NCBI GenBank assembly: GCA_001689405.1
Contig: LUJO01000002.1
Span: 1-48,156 of the forward strand
DNA: 48,156 nucleotides
Direction: 5' to 3'
Origin: Candidatus Homeothermus arabinoxylanisolvens
GTDB lineage: Bacteria > Bacteroidota > Bacteroidia > Bacteroidales > Muribaculaceae
The translations under genes and the position numbers were made by a program. Numbering within the stretch: position 1 is the first letter of the stretch; every line of letters starts with the position of its first letter. This document shows, piece by piece, positions 1 to 8,157 of the stretch. Under the pieces are notes generated by a model. The model ran no database searches, was not told where the DNA came from, and was given only the letters and a program-made list of their open reading frames with translations.

Positions 1-18
1 AGCCAACAAAAAAAGGAG

Positions 19-762
19 GTGGAGAACATAAAGGACAAAGAGTATTTGACCGTTTCGGAGGCTGCCCAATTATTAGGCTTTACACGAGATGGTGTATATA
101 AGCTGATATATCGAGGTCTCTTAAAAGCACATCGGATAACGAGTCATTGGACAGTAATATATCGTAAGGATATAGATGAGATGATTACGGCTCGACCGAT
201 TGACCCTTCAGGCATTTCCAAGAAAGATAGAGAACCAATCACCGAGTTTTACACGACCAAGGAAGTGCTGGAGAAATTCTCCATCAGCAATTCATGGCTT
301 TTCAAAGCCGCCAAACAGCAGAACATTCCCAAAGTCACCCAGCATGGTAAAACCTACTGGAGCAAGAAACACTGCGACATGATATTCGGCAAGAAGGACA
401 TTTCAGTTGAAGAAATAACAGAATGGTATTCTGTCGCTGAAATTCAGGAGAAATACATGATGACCTTACCGGCTATCTACTCCTTCGTGTCAAAAATAGG
501 GATTCCAAAGAAGAAAGAAGGCAAGGAGGTAAGATATTCCAAGAGACACTTCGATGCGGCCAAAGGCACGGCAGAGCCTGTGGAATCCGAATGGTACAGT
601 ATTGCGGAGGCTACCGAGAAATTCAATATGACCCGGGACCAACTTTACCACTACATCAAGACCTACAAGGTCAAGAAAAAAATGGTCGGCAAATACTGCT
701 ATCTCGCAAAAGAAGAAGTAGATGCCTTGTTTGAGAACATCTTTACCCCACCTTCAATCTAA
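19..762 (+). CDS. Protein of four tandem helix-turn-helix units
   Basis: Likely DNA-binding protein made of four excisionase/MerR-like HTH units at about residues 9-56, 77-122, 136-181 and 192-237. Units 2-4 share the pattern [FW]Y[ST]..E..EKF/Y, then a hydrophobic recognition helix, then a basic wing ending in a GK-rich strand. The GTG at base 19 lies inside a purine-rich AAGGAGG stretch and the frame is open to base 1, so the true start may lie upstream of the window and the gene may be 5'-partial. It is followed 86 bases later by a tyrosine recombinase, so a role as directionality or accessory factor for recombination is inferred. Four linked units could contact a row of repeated sites. 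Only the HTH nature is well supported. Confidence 0.75.
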   Translation: MENIKDKEYLTVSEAAQLLGFTRDGVYKLIYRGLLKAHRITSHWTVIYRKDIDEMITARPIDPSGISKKDREPITEFYTTKEVLEKFSISNSWLFKAAKQQNIPKVTQHGKTYWSKKHCDMIFGKKDISVEEITEWYSVAEIQEKYMMTLPAIYSFVSKIGIPKKKEGKEVRYSKRHFDAAKGTAEPVESEWYSIAEATEKFNMTRDQLYHYIKTYKVKKKMVGKYCYLAKEEVDALFENIFTPPSI

Positions 763-848
763 TCCGGTTGAAAGTTTTCCAAAAGTTGTACCCCAACAAC
801 CTACCAACCGGGAAATAACTCCACATCTTTGCAAAAAAACGAAAAACT

Positions 849-1952
849 ATGGCTACATGCGCTAAGGTATATCTGCGGCAGAAACCTATAACAAAAGGCC
901 GCCTGTCTCTGTATCTCGATTACTGGCCCGCAGTCCGTAATCCGCATACAGGGCGTCTGTCCCGTCGGGAATTTCTCGGCTTCTATATCTATGCCGAACC
1001 GAAGAATGATATCGAGAGGGATTATAATGAAGCTATGCTCACCCAAGGCGAACTTATCCGTTGCCGTCGTCAGGAGCAGGTAATCAACAAACAGTTCGGC
1101 TTCATGGACCGACATCAGGAGAAGGCGGACTTCCTTGCCTACTTCAAAAAGATGAGCAAAGGCAAACCTCAGAAATGGGATATTGTTTATCGACACTTCG
1201 AGATCTTTGTCAAAGGGAAATGCCTTTTTGAAGAGGTCACTGTTGAACTATGCACTAAATTCCGTGAATATCTTCTGACCGCCCACAATCTACGACTGAC
1301 ACATCGAAAACTCTCCCAGAACTCTATCGCCGGTTACTTCTCGACTTTCAGAGGTTTATTGAAAGTCGCGTACAGGGATAAGCTTCTGAAAGAAAACATC
1401 AACGACTATCTGGACAAGATAGAATGGGAAGACGTTCAGAAAGAGTATCTTACTCAGGACGAACTCATTATACTTGCCGATACACCATGTAAAATCGATG
1501 TATTGAAACGGGCTTCCCTATTCTCATGTCTCACCGGGCTTCGTATCAGCGATATAGAGAACCTGACATGGAACAATATCCGTATTGCTCCCGATAAAGG
1601 CCCATGCGTCAGAATCAGAACCCAGAAGACATCCACTGAAGCCATTCTCCCTATAAGCTACGAGGCTCTTGGACTTTGCGGTGAACGAAGTGAAGGAAAG
1701 GTCTTTAAGGGTCTTACGCGTTCAATGATCAATGTCCCTCTCAAGCACTGGATAGAGGCTTCCGGCATTAAGAAGCATATCACCTTCCATTGCTTCCGCC
1801 ATACCTACGCCACCCTTCAGATTGCCGCAGGTACTGACATTTATACGGTCTCGAAGATGCTTACTCACAAATCAGTAACAACCACCCAGATTTACGCTGA
1901 TCTCGTATCTTCCAAAAAGCGGGAAACAGTCGATAAGATTAAGCTCAAATAG
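849..1952 (+). CDS. int: Tyrosine recombinase / integrase
   Basis: Site-specific recombinase of the phage integrase family, 367 residues, the usual size for Bacteroidetes integrases. It has an N-terminal arm-binding region (about 1-95), a SAM-like core-binding domain (about 100-190) and a C-terminal catalytic domain. The full catalytic set is visible: R232 in TGLRISD, K260 in QKTS, H314 and R317 in HCFRHT, H340 in THKS and nucleophile Y349 in IYADL, so the enzyme should be active. The likely job is integration and excision of the element, possibly helped by the upstream tandem-HTH protein. ATG at 849 follows an A-rich stretch without a Shine-Dalgarno site, as is usual in Bacteroidales. A clear terminator follows. 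The attachment site could not be identified. Confidence 0.93.
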   Translation: MATCAKVYLRQKPITKGRLSLYLDYWPAVRNPHTGRLSRREFLGFYIYAEPKNDIERDYNEAMLTQGELIRCRRQEQVINKQFGFMDRHQEKADFLAYFKKMSKGKPQKWDIVYRHFEIFVKGKCLFEEVTVELCTKFREYLLTAHNLRLTHRKLSQNSIAGYFSTFRGLLKVAYRDKLLKENINDYLDKIEWEDVQKEYLTQDELIILADTPCKIDVLKRASLFSCLTGLRISDIENLTWNNIRIAPDKGPCVRIRTQKTSTEAILPISYEALGLCGERSEGKVFKGLTRSMINVPLKHWIEASGIKKHITFHCFRHTYATLQIAAGTDIYTVSKMLTHKSVTTTQIYADLVSSKKRETVDKIKLK

Positions 1953-1975
1953 CCCCTTATTTGTACCTCTGATTG

Positions 1976-2004
1976 AAAGGATACCCTTCTGGGTGTCCTT
2001 TTCT
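1976..2004 (+). terminator. Terminator after the integrase gene
   Basis: Left arm AAAGGATACCC (1976-1986), loop TTCT, right arm GGGTGTCCTTT (1991-2001) with one mismatch, running into TTTTC. It lies 24 bases after the integrase stop codon. Confidence 0.85.
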
Positions 2005-2262
2005 GCGTTAAATATGCCTAATACATCTCGGCATATGTAAATATCAAAACTTGGGAGATTTCAGTTCAAGGGAACTTCATTCAGTGACACAATCTATTTT
2101 TCGTTTTTTGCTCATCGCCTGTTTCCATTTAACCGAAAAGAATGGCAATATAAATACTGACGCACTTTATAATAAATCATAACCTTGATTTTCAGGGTAT
2201 TTCTCATGCGTTATTCTATTAGAAAATAACAAACTTATTGAAAAAAATTACATATCGCCAAG
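2005..2262. other. AT-rich intergenic region
   Basis: No convincing gene on either strand. It is AT-rich with short A and T runs, lies between the integrase terminator and the next gene, and probably carries that gene's promoter. I found no clear inverted repeat or attachment core. Confidence 0.5.
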
Positions 2263-2982
2263 ATGAAAGCCCCTTATAAATCCCCTTGGACAAGAGCATA
2301 TCTCACCGTTGTAACTATGTGTGCACTCGGCATCGGTGTCTCCGATTATACACGAATGATAACGGAAAACTCAGATATTTTCCTTGCAGTCTTTCATACG
2401 GTTTTTGTATTATCTCTTGTATGCGGCACCGGATATCTGGTTTATCTCATATCCGCCTACTATATAATTCCTAAATTATCCGATTCTCGTAATTCAAACG
2501 AATCCTGCGGACTGGAAGGCAGGAGGTTTGAGACAGCTATTTTCACAACAACTGATTCTAATAAAGAATCCGGCATCATGAATGACATCCTCTCGTATTC
2601 ATCCCTTACTTTCGAGAGACATTTGTCTGAGAATCAGATTCAGGTTTTGTGCAACAACATTCAGCAGCTTGCCAAAGGCAAAGATGTGTCGGATGATATT
2701 GCCGTAAAATTGGATGGCGTTACCTCCAATGACTTGTATCATTTCGGCTGGAATATCGGGAAACGTCTCAAAAAATCCAATATACAGATAGCCTGGTTCC
2801 TTAAAGCCACCTTCAAGTTAATGTTCTCAGATGTCGCCGTTGACACCATCCAGACGAAACTGGCTATCAAAGAAGGGACTTTCACTCTCAAACTCATACC
2901 GCTTGACCAACCCCTCATACCTCATGTGTTCCCGGCTTCCGGCTTCAAAATAAACAGTAATTCCAACCGCAATCAAGTCTGA
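2263..2982 (+). CDS. Two-helix membrane protein, unknown function
   Basis: A 239-residue protein with two predicted transmembrane segments, at about residues 13-29 and 43-68 (the second rich in V, L, Y and I). A soluble C-terminal domain follows (about 90-239), probably cytoplasmic, that matches no family I recognise. The gene ends 14 bases before the HTH protein at 2997 and likely shares its transcript, which hints at a role in element maintenance or regulation. ATG at 2263 follows an A-rich stretch typical of Bacteroidales starts. Function unknown. Confidence 0.7.
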   Translation: MKAPYKSPWTRAYLTVVTMCALGIGVSDYTRMITENSDIFLAVFHTVFVLSLVCGTGYLVYLISAYYIIPKLSDSRNSNESCGLEGRRFETAIFTTTDSNKESGIMNDILSYSSLTFERHLSENQIQVLCNNIQQLAKGKDVSDDIAVKLDGVTSNDLYHFGWNIGKRLKKSNIQIAWFLKATFKLMFSDVAVDTIQTKLAIKEGTFTLKLIPLDQPLIPHVFPASGFKINSNSNRNQV

Positions 2983-2996
2983 AAATATAATAGAAT

Positions 2997-3371
2997 ATGG
3001 AGAATACACCCTCATTCGATACTATGCCCAAAATGCTCGCTGAATTGATGGTACAGATTACCTATCTGAGCAAGGAACTCTCTAGTGTTTCAAAAAGACT
3101 CCAAAGTCAGTCAAAGACTTCTCAGTCTGAAGGTTTTATAGATCTTGACACAGCCTGCGAAGTAGTACATCTAAAAAAGCCGACTATCTACAAGCTGGCT
3201 CAGAAAGGTCTCATCCCCCATTATAAACCGGCCAAAGAATTATTGTTCCGACGGTCTGAACTCATTAAATGGGTAGAAGACAGCCGACGTATTAGCAAAA
3301 TGAGTCTGGAAGAAATAACCCGGATGATGACAGGCTCAGTAAAACGAAAGCCTAAGAGATGGGATGACTGA
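2997..3371 (+). CDS. Excisionase-family HTH protein
   Basis: A 124-residue DNA-binding protein with an N-terminal amphipathic, probably coiled-coil stretch (about 12-42) and a C-terminal excisionase-like HTH (about 46-95). The HTH contains FIDLDTACEVVHLKKPTIYK and the wing segment GLIPHYKPAKELLFRRSEL. This is the arrangement of the small HTH_17/Xis-like proteins encoded beside integrases in Bacteroidales mobile elements, where they act in excision or in regulation of excision and transfer genes (family knowledge). The basic tail KRKPKRW fits DNA contact. A strong terminator follows, closing the unit that starts at 2263. Confidence 0.82.
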   Translation: MENTPSFDTMPKMLAELMVQITYLSKELSSVSKRLQSQSKTSQSEGFIDLDTACEVVHLKKPTIYKLAQKGLIPHYKPAKELLFRRSELIKWVEDSRRISKMSLEEITRMMTGSVKRKPKRWDD

Positions 3372-3395
3372 AAACCATTCTTACCGCCTCTCACG

Positions 3396-3424
3396 GGTCT
3401 CAGGGTTTCTCTGAGGCCTTTTTT
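3396..3424 (+). terminator. Terminator after the excisionase-like gene
   Basis: GGTCTCAG (3396-3403) pairs with CTGAGGCC (3411-3418) with one mismatch, and is followed by six T residues. Confidence 0.88.
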
Positions 3425-4187
3425 ATGTCCTTACATCTGACCCTGCATTTGGGTCTGCATTTCATTCCGCATTTGACTTTGCAAGCGGAACCACTTTTAA
3501 GATGACAAAGCAGATTGGCATGGTCTTCACATATGGCTTGTCAGTTGCATCGCCTGTTATAACAGCGTTGGATGTAGTTGCTCTCGCCATCAAAGTAGCC
3601 GAAGACCACCTCTTAATCCTGATGGTGGCAACCTATTGACTTCTTGTTTTAGGATGCGCCTGCGTCTGGCGAATTGTATGACTTCTTAATCTCGAATGAC
3701 ACGATTTTACTGCCGGTATCCGTGTCCTCTTTTGATTGCTGGTCCGGTTGTGCTTCGCCATTGAGTACGGTCGATTGATTTTCCCTTTCCTCCATTGAAG
3801 TTGAAGAAGTGATTGCGCTCTCATGACGGCATGGTCAGGCAGCTTATATAAAGATGCTGGCTCTCTGATGGTGTATCGGCGTATCTGAGACTGTCTGCGA
3901 ACCAGAGAGCAGGTGTCCCGATTTATTTCCATGTCCAATTATCCGGGCGAAGCAAGAGCCAATCATTTTACTGCGCAAAGGTTGTATGCTGCGACATCGT
4001 GATGATGTCCTGTGGCCGCTACCGGACGGTCGCTCTGCCAATGAACGGGTGAAAAATCTTCCTTCCCATAGGTTCGTGCCTCTCTTATGGAAAGAGTATT
4101 GTTTCACTCAACCCTTGGCTGCCACTGAAGCCGCACACCCTGAAATGCACATAAAATTAATTTACTCACTTCTAAAAATTTTCAGAC
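3425..4187. other. Long non-coding region before the first ssb gene
   Basis: About 760 bases without a convincing gene. The minus-strand frames at 3633-3938 and 3844-4107 have no recognisable domain and atypical composition. Visible structure: a 12-base periodic repeat of [TC]GCATTT beginning at 3444, 3456 and 3468, with a partial fourth unit (TGCA) at 3480; a long hairpin GCTCTCTG/CAGAGAGC (3860-3867 with 3903-3910); and a small hairpin GACATC/GATGTC near 3992-4008. The stretch CATAGGTTCGTGCCTCTC near 4068 resembles non-coding sequence upstream of the leaders at 5750 and 14167. The AT-rich tract 4140-4187 is probably the ssb leader. Confidence 0.55.
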
Positions 4188-4580
4188 ATGAAGAAAATCA
4201 GCAACACCTTCGAACTCTCCGGCTTCATCGCAAACGATGCCCAGATCCGCAACTTCGACACCGCATCGGTAGCCCGCTTCGCCATCTCGGTAAGCCGCGC
4301 CGAAAAGAACCAGGCCGGTGAGACATCATTCAAGTCTGCCCTCATCAACATCGAGGCATGGCGCAAGAACGAGAACCTCGACTCCTTCGACCGCCTTAAG
4401 AAAGGCGAGCACATCACCGTGACCGGCTACTTCAAGCCAGAGGAATGGACGGGTACCGACGGCAAGAAAAACCAGCGTGTCGTTCTCGTGGCAATGAAGT
4501 TCCACCGTACTCCCGAAGTGGAGGAACAGCCGGAGACTTCCGCCAAGAAATCATCCAAGAAGTCGAAGAAAGCCGCCTGA
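4188..4580 (+). CDS. ssb: Single-stranded DNA-binding protein 1
   Basis: A 130-residue SSB with one OB fold (about residues 5-105). The first strand is NTFELSGFIANDAQIR, followed by a central ARFAISVSRAEKN segment and ITVTGYFKPEEW. The lysine-rich tail (SAKKSSKKSKKAA) replaces the acidic DDIPF-like tail of chromosomal SSBs, so the partner-binding tip is absent. It probably coats ssDNA of the element during transfer or replication. It is paralogous to the SSB at 6197, sharing the [IVE]W.KN.[ND]L.SFD..KKG core. It is a single-gene unit closed by a terminator, and it is the one early unit for which I found no clear member of the structured-leader family. Confidence 0.9.
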   Translation: MKKISNTFELSGFIANDAQIRNFDTASVARFAISVSRAEKNQAGETSFKSALINIEAWRKNENLDSFDRLKKGEHITVTGYFKPEEWTGTDGKKNQRVVLVAMKFHRTPEVEEQPETSAKKSSKKSKKAA

Positions 4581-4603
4581 AACACTCCTTCCTCATAAGA
4601 TTT

Positions 4604-4629
4604 GCGGTCTCCGGACCGCTTTTCTTTTG
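4604..4629 (+). terminator. Terminator after ssb1
   Basis: Perfect GCGGTC/GACCGC stem (4604-4609 with 4614-4619) with loop TCCG, then TTTTCTTTT. Confidence 0.93.
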
Positions 4630-4710
4630 CTTATTACAATAACCCGTTGTATCATTTTTTAGCCTTTATAAAACATTCCCGGAATCCATCCGTAAAGGAG
4701 TTGCGTGATT

Positions 4711-4886
4711 TAATGACGGCAAAGTTAAGGACACCTATGGATATGTCAAGGCCCAATGGCACCGTGCCACGGCATCACCAGTGTTGCTGTGGCAGCCTTG
4801 TCTTAATCCTTCCCGGTATCCTTTCGGACGCCTCCAAAATTTCACGGCAACCCTCCCGGAAATGAATATAATTAATATGAGGGAGA
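4711..4886 (+). promoter_or_regulatory. Structured RNA leader, copy 1 (class A)
   Basis: First of nine related 5' leaders. Box GGCAAAGTT lies at 4718-4726. Nested pairs are GGAT/ATCC (4739-4742 with 4806-4809), CAAGGC/GCCTTG (4747-4752 with 4795-4800) and the apical hairpin GCCACGGCA/TGCTGTGGC (4766-4774 with 4785-4793). The 3' helix is CCCTC/GAGGG (4851-4855 with 4879-4883), ending in GGGAGATAA before the start at 4910. This copy lacks the outer TCGGC/GCCGA pairing of the other class A members. CCTTTATA at 4663-4670 lies about 48 bases before the box and may be promoter-related. The role in expression of the downstream genes is inferred. Confidence 0.72.
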
Positions 4887-4909
4887 TAACAAACCACAAA
4901 CAAACAGAC

Positions 4910-5179
4910 ATGACCACAACAGAGATTACCTATCGAAACGAGACCTACATTTGCCGTGTGCTTCCAAGCAATGAAGGGATGCCACTGATTATCGCTGGAA
5001 TAAAGCTGCTCGACGCACTAATGCCATATCCAATCACCGACAGCTGCGATGGTTTTGCAGACAAAGAGGCAGAGGAGATTGATGAGGATATTTTCTTCTA
5101 TACAGATGAAGGCGATTTAAAACTTGAGGACAAAGAACTGACAGAGTTGATGAGGAAAGAAAATCCTGAATGGTTCTAA
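4910..5179 (+). CDS. Small acidic protein, unknown
   Basis: An 89-residue acidic protein starting MTTTEITYRNETYICRVLP, with an Asp/Glu-rich second half (DKEAEEIDEDIF). The ATG at 4910 is chosen because the frame upstream of it runs through the structured leader, whose pairing explains that sequence better than coding does. It is followed 18 bases later by another small gene in the same transcription unit. No family recognised; acidic small proteins on mobile elements sometimes mimic DNA, but nothing here demonstrates that. Confidence 0.72.
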   Translation: MTTTEITYRNETYICRVLPSNEGMPLIIAGIKLLDALMPYPITDSCDGFADKEAEEIDEDIFFYTDEGDLKLEDKELTELMRKENPEWF

Positions 5180-5197
5180 CAACAAACAATAGTAAGC

Positions 5198-5497
5198 ATG
5201 ACACGCAGAGAAGAAATAGAAGACGCAGCTAAAGGTCTTTTCAAGGACAGCGAATATCCTGTGCCAAATATGTACAGCTTTATAAAAGGTGCCGAATGGG
5301 CTGACAAGAACCCATCCCCACAATGGCATAAATTCGCAAATTCCGATTGCAAACCGGAAAAGGGACAGGTAATAATCATTGCGACAATAGACATGGAGTT
5401 CAAGGTAGCTTCCTATGAGTTAGCCCGCTACGACCCGATGTCTCATTGCCATATTAAGGATGATAATGTCCGTTGGCTGGCGGTTCCGGAATTATAA
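5198..5497 (+). CDS. DUF551-like small protein
   Basis: A 99-residue protein. The C-terminal part reads PQW.KF..SDCKPEKGQVII, then a middle strand, then DDNVRWLAVPEL. That layout resembles the DUF551 domain of phage and plasmid proteins (W-x-P....P..G..V, ending in W..LP), whose function is unknown. The N-terminal helix (MTRREEIEDAAKGLF) and the segment FIKGAEWADKNP are typical of such proteins in Bacteroides elements. It forms a two-gene unit with the 4910 gene behind leader copy 1, and a terminator follows directly. Confidence 0.7.
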   Translation: MTRREEIEDAAKGLFKDSEYPVPNMYSFIKGAEWADKNPSPQWHKFANSDCKPEKGQVIIIATIDMEFKVASYELARYDPMSHCHIKDDNVRWLAVPEL

Positions 5498-5509
5498 ATC
5501 ACATCATAT

Positions 5510-5550
5510 GGCATGACGGTGTGCATACTGCCATGCCATTTTGTTTTTTT
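5510..5550 (+). terminator. Terminator after the 4910-5497 unit
   Basis: GGCATG/CATGCC (5510-5515 with 5532-5537) with inner CGGT/ACTG pairs, followed by TTTTGTTTTTTT. Confidence 0.88.
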
Positions 5551-5973
5551 ATGACACATACCTCTTATAGTGTCCTTGTCCCAGTGCCCTTTATATCATC
5601 TAAAATAACTTTTTACAGCCACTCCCCCGGCATACACGCGGATTACTGTGGGCGATAGTCTGTCATGGCTGTCGCCCAGAAAGACACCCGACAGTCAAAG
5701 CGGATTGCTGAAGAATGTCGCCCTGACTCGCTTGCAGGAAAGCATAGGTTACGCTACTCTCCACTTATGCTTATCCATACAAGCTCCCTTGAACGACAAT
5801 CTTCCTTATATCCATCCTGTAATCCGCACTGATATGCCTTCCCGCCCCTTCTTCCCTTTCTATTCTGAGTCAACCTATTCCATACTGCATCAGGGTGTTC
5901 AATTATAATTACGGAGACCTTTTATATATATGAGTTTTTTTCAAGTACCATCCGCAAGGAAGCCTTCGATTTT
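5551..5973. other. Non-coding module upstream of leader copy 2
   Basis: No gene supported. The segment 5650-5870 is recognisably similar to 14085-14290 upstream of leader copy 5. Both contain TCAAAGCGG, then GCATAGGTT followed by CTCCACTTA, then ATGCCT-CCCGCCC-CTTC with TTTCTATT, in the same order and spacing. CTTTTATA at 5919-5926 lies 54 bases before the leader box and may be part of a promoter. Confidence 0.6.
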
Positions 5974-6140
5974 TATGTCGGCGAAGTTAAGGCCGCTCGT
6001 GGATATGCCAAGGCCCGGCGGCAGCGTGACGGGGCTTCGCCCTGTCAGCCTTGTCTCAATCCACCGTTTCACGTCCTTTACGGTTTGCCGAAAAAATTGA
6101 TCAGCCCCTTACGGAAACGGACTTGTTGAAGTAAGGGAGA
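5974..6140 (+). promoter_or_regulatory. Structured RNA leader, copy 2 (class A)
   Basis: Box GGCGAAGTT at 5980-5988. Helices are TCGGC/GCCGA (5978-5982 with 6087-6091), GTGGAT/ATCCAC (5999-6004 with 6059-6064), CAAGGC/GCCTTG (6009-6014 with 6048-6053), apical TGACGGGG/CCCTGTCA (6027-6034 with 6040-6047, one G-T) and 3' CCCTTAC/GTAAGGG (6106-6112 with 6131-6137). Compared with copy 5 the apical stem and the 3' helix have changed in a paired way. It precedes ssb2 at 6197, with about 57 bases of AT-rich spacer. Confidence 0.8.
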
Positions 6141-6196
6141 TAAAATCAATCACTTCAAATACAAAATATATCATCAACCTTTTAGCATTAACGAAA

Positions 6197-6601
6197 ATGG
6201 AAGCTAACAACACCAACCAAAATGCCGGTAACGGCAAGGAGAACGTCTTTAACTCAACAGTAGTACGAGGGTACGTGGCAACCGAACCGAAAATCACCGC
6301 ATGCTCTGAATCCAGTGTCATGCGCTTCGCCCTTGCCGTAGGCAACCGTGTGACCAATAAGGAGACAGGAGAGGTGACACGACAATCCTCATTGATTACA
6401 GTTGAGAAATGGGCGAAAAATACCGACCTCTCATCTTTCGACGCCATAAAGAAAGGCATACTTGTAGAGGTCAGAGGACAACTGAAGCCTAACGAGTGGA
6501 AGAACGCCGAAGGTGCCACCCGACACCGTATCATAATCGGGGCACGCAGCGTTAATCCCGTGGTAATGACGGAACAGCAACCCGAAGCAGCCGCATCCTA
6601 A
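6197..6601 (+). CDS. ssb: Single-stranded DNA-binding protein 2
   Basis: A 134-residue SSB with a single OB fold at about 15-120: NVFNSTVVRGYVATEPKIT, then MRFALAVGNRV, then LVEVRGQLKPNEWKN. It resembles ssb1 (same FALAV/FAISV and SSFDAIKKG motifs) but has no lysine-rich tail and ends in TEQQPEAAAS, again lacking an acidic tip. It lies behind structured leader copy 2 and is followed 61 bases later by a small gene. Two different SSBs on one element suggest separate uses, for example transferred strand versus replication, but the sequence does not say which. ATG at 6197 follows TTAACGAAA. Confidence 0.9.
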   Translation: MEANNTNQNAGNGKENVFNSTVVRGYVATEPKITACSESSVMRFALAVGNRVTNKETGEVTRQSSLITVEKWAKNTDLSSFDAIKKGILVEVRGQLKPNEWKNAEGATRHRIIIGARSVNPVVMTEQQPEAAAS

Positions 6602-6662
6602 CCCGAAGTCCGACCATGCCCGAGGCTCATACTCCGAGCCTCGGGTCAAACCAGACTGCGAC

Positions 6663-6833
6663 ATGAAAGATTCTGAGGAAAATGTAATCGGGTGCTTCTG
6701 CACTCTGCTTGACAGTTGGCGAGACCATGACTGCGGAGAAATCGTTGAGGATTCCGGGAACCAGTATGTAGTGCTACTGACATCAGGACAACAAATTACC
6801 CTGAGCCATGATGATGTGGTAATCTGCGACTGA
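6663..6833 (+). CDS. 56-residue protein, unknown
   Basis: Short but convincing: ATG at 6663, 56 residues, TGA at 6831-6833, ending 15 bases before a perfect terminator. The sequence has a Cys/Asp-rich first half (GCFCTLLDSWRDHDCGEIV) and a beta-rich second half (YVVLLTSGQQITLSHDDVVI). The second half resembles the end of the small protein at 20080 (FIVQLSSGTEIDVYPDEIVI), so both may belong to one small beta-strand family. Cotranscription with ssb2 is likely. Function unknown. Confidence 0.65.
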   Translation: MKDSEENVIGCFCTLLDSWRDHDCGEIVEDSGNQYVVLLTSGQQITLSHDDVVICD

Positions 6834-6848
6834 CTAAAACTATAATCG

Positions 6849-6884
6849 GCAATCCGACCTTAATGCGCCGGATTGCTGTTTTTT
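6849..6884 (+). terminator. Terminator after ssb2 and the 6663 gene
   Basis: Perfect GCAATCCG/CGGATTGC stem (6849-6856 with 6869-6876) followed by TGTTTTTT. Confidence 0.93.
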
Positions 6885-7012
6885 AACGGGGCAAGATTCC
6901 TGTTATACTTTCTGTTTCCCTCCTTTTTAATTATGTAAGTGCCGTACTTTTGTAATAAATAAAGGGATGCCAGTTGTAAAATTTTCCGATGGTCCGGGAG
7001 GACTGCCGGTGA

Positions 7013-7172
7013 TTCTGCGGCAAAGTTGGAGGCCGGGGCAAATGTCAAATTGGGACCCGGGGTCACGGCTTCGCCGTGAATTTGCCTCATTGTCCCTTGC
7101 GCCTCCTCTGTAATGCCTGAAATCTTAAGACAGCCCTCCGGCGGACCAAACGGATCTAACGTGAGGGATATA
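7013..7172 (+). promoter_or_regulatory. Structured RNA leader, copy 3 (class B)
   Basis: Box GGCAAAGTT at 7019-7027. Nested helices are GGAGGC/GCCTCC (7028-7033 with 7101-7106), GGGGCAA/TTGTCCC (7035-7041 with 7090-7096, one G-T), CAAAT/ATTTG (7046-7050 with 7080-7084) and apical TCACGGC/GCCGTGA (7063-7069 with 7073-7079). The 3' helix is CCCTC/GAGGG (7134-7138 with 7163-7167), ending 18 bases before the start codon at 7186. It is close in sequence to copy 6 at 16590. The 128 bases between the preceding terminator and this leader hold no gene. Confidence 0.82.
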
Positions 7173-7185
7173 AAAATGAACCTAT

Positions 7186-7623
7186 ATGAAAGTGATATGT
7201 ACCCAATGCGGAGGAATGAACGTAGCTTGTGAGGCTATGATTAATCCCAATGACAAGACTTTCCGTAATTATACGGATGAAGCATTTCTTTACGGATGGT
7301 GTGAGGACTGCGGTAACGGAGTTGTCCTCTCCGATGTCGATGAAGTGAAAACGGACATAGATAACCTCTATGCTGATTATCGTGCCGAACATGATATAGA
7401 ACCTCTTTATTCTCAATGTGAAATCGTATGGAGAAAGGACGATGATTATTATGCCTCTCCCAAACCGGCGACCATAAAACTATCTTCCTACATTGACGAT
7501 ATTGCTGATGAAAAAATATTCTTCTATTGCAACGGCATAGAGGCACTCAAATCACTTGCTGAATTTGGCACAGAGGATTTTGTCATTACAGACTGCATCA
7601 ACTTAACAAGAGAACTGAAATAA
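7186..7623 (+). CDS. Zinc-ribbon protein, unknown
   Basis: A 145-residue protein with an N-terminal metal-binding pattern: CTQCG at residues 5-9 and CEDCG near residues 39-43, i.e. a CxxC..CxxC zinc ribbon. An acidic middle and C-terminal region follows without recognised domain. It is the first gene behind leader copy 3 and is followed 20 bases later by another gene of the same unit. Metal binding is inferred from the cysteine pairs. Partner and function are unknown; similar small zinc-ribbon proteins are common among accessory genes of Bacteroidales elements. Confidence 0.68.
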   Translation: MKVICTQCGGMNVACEAMINPNDKTFRNYTDEAFLYGWCEDCGNGVVLSDVDEVKTDIDNLYADYRAEHDIEPLYSQCEIVWRKDDDYYASPKPATIKLSSYIDDIADEKIFFYCNGIEALKSLAEFGTEDFVITDCINLTRELK

Positions 7624-7643
7624 CAACAATAAACATCAAAATC

Positions 7644-8126
7644 ATGCACTCTTCTGTATTTCAAATAACAACCGAGAAGATTAAAGAAGGAGGATTACTT
7701 GACGAAAACACCTTGCATCAGGGAGACTGTTCGGGACTTGACTACTGTTCTAATATTGACGATGAAGAACGCAGGGAACGTATAGAAGACCTCGTGGACA
7801 GGATACTGCCCGAAGGAATGTTCACGCTCATTGATGACAATACAATCCGTTACAACGGAGGGGTGGAAATATGGCAGGAGGAATGGGTCAAGCGGATAAA
7901 AGAAAAATGCTCGTTTGTAACTGCAAACAATATACAAGAATGGAGAACGCTTTATTATCTAAAGGAAGCGATAGAAAATCCGCTTGATACAGGAAGCAGG
8001 TTCTATGACGACGACTGCGGATATTCTTCCTTTTCAGAGGAATCGGGAGAGTTCATGAAAAGTCTGAATGACCTTGAGGCAGGGACTCTGCTCTATATAG
8101 GCGGTGTCGTTGACTATCATTATTAA
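7644..8126 (+). CDS. Hypothetical accessory protein
   Basis: A 160-residue acidic, soluble protein with no signal peptide or membrane segment. It begins MHSSVFQITTEKIKEGG and contains an acidic block (DDEERRERIEDLVDRILP) and a tail rich in Asp, Ser and Tyr. I do not recognise the family. It is the second gene of the unit behind leader copy 3 and ends 31 bases before a strong GC hairpin. Confidence 0.62.
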   Translation: MHSSVFQITTEKIKEGGLLDENTLHQGDCSGLDYCSNIDDEERRERIEDLVDRILPEGMFTLIDDNTIRYNGGVEIWQEEWVKRIKEKCSFVTANNIQEWRTLYYLKEAIENPLDTGSRFYDDDCGYSSFSEESGEFMKSLNDLEAGTLLYIGGVVDYHY

Positions 8127-8157
8127 GCGATGAATTGGATAGTTTATCCGGCATGAC

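Noticed and set aside
3633..4107. Two overlapping minus-strand frames before ssb1
   Set aside because: They have no domain and an odd composition, and overlap each other. The stretch also holds hairpins and blocks similar to other non-coding gaps.
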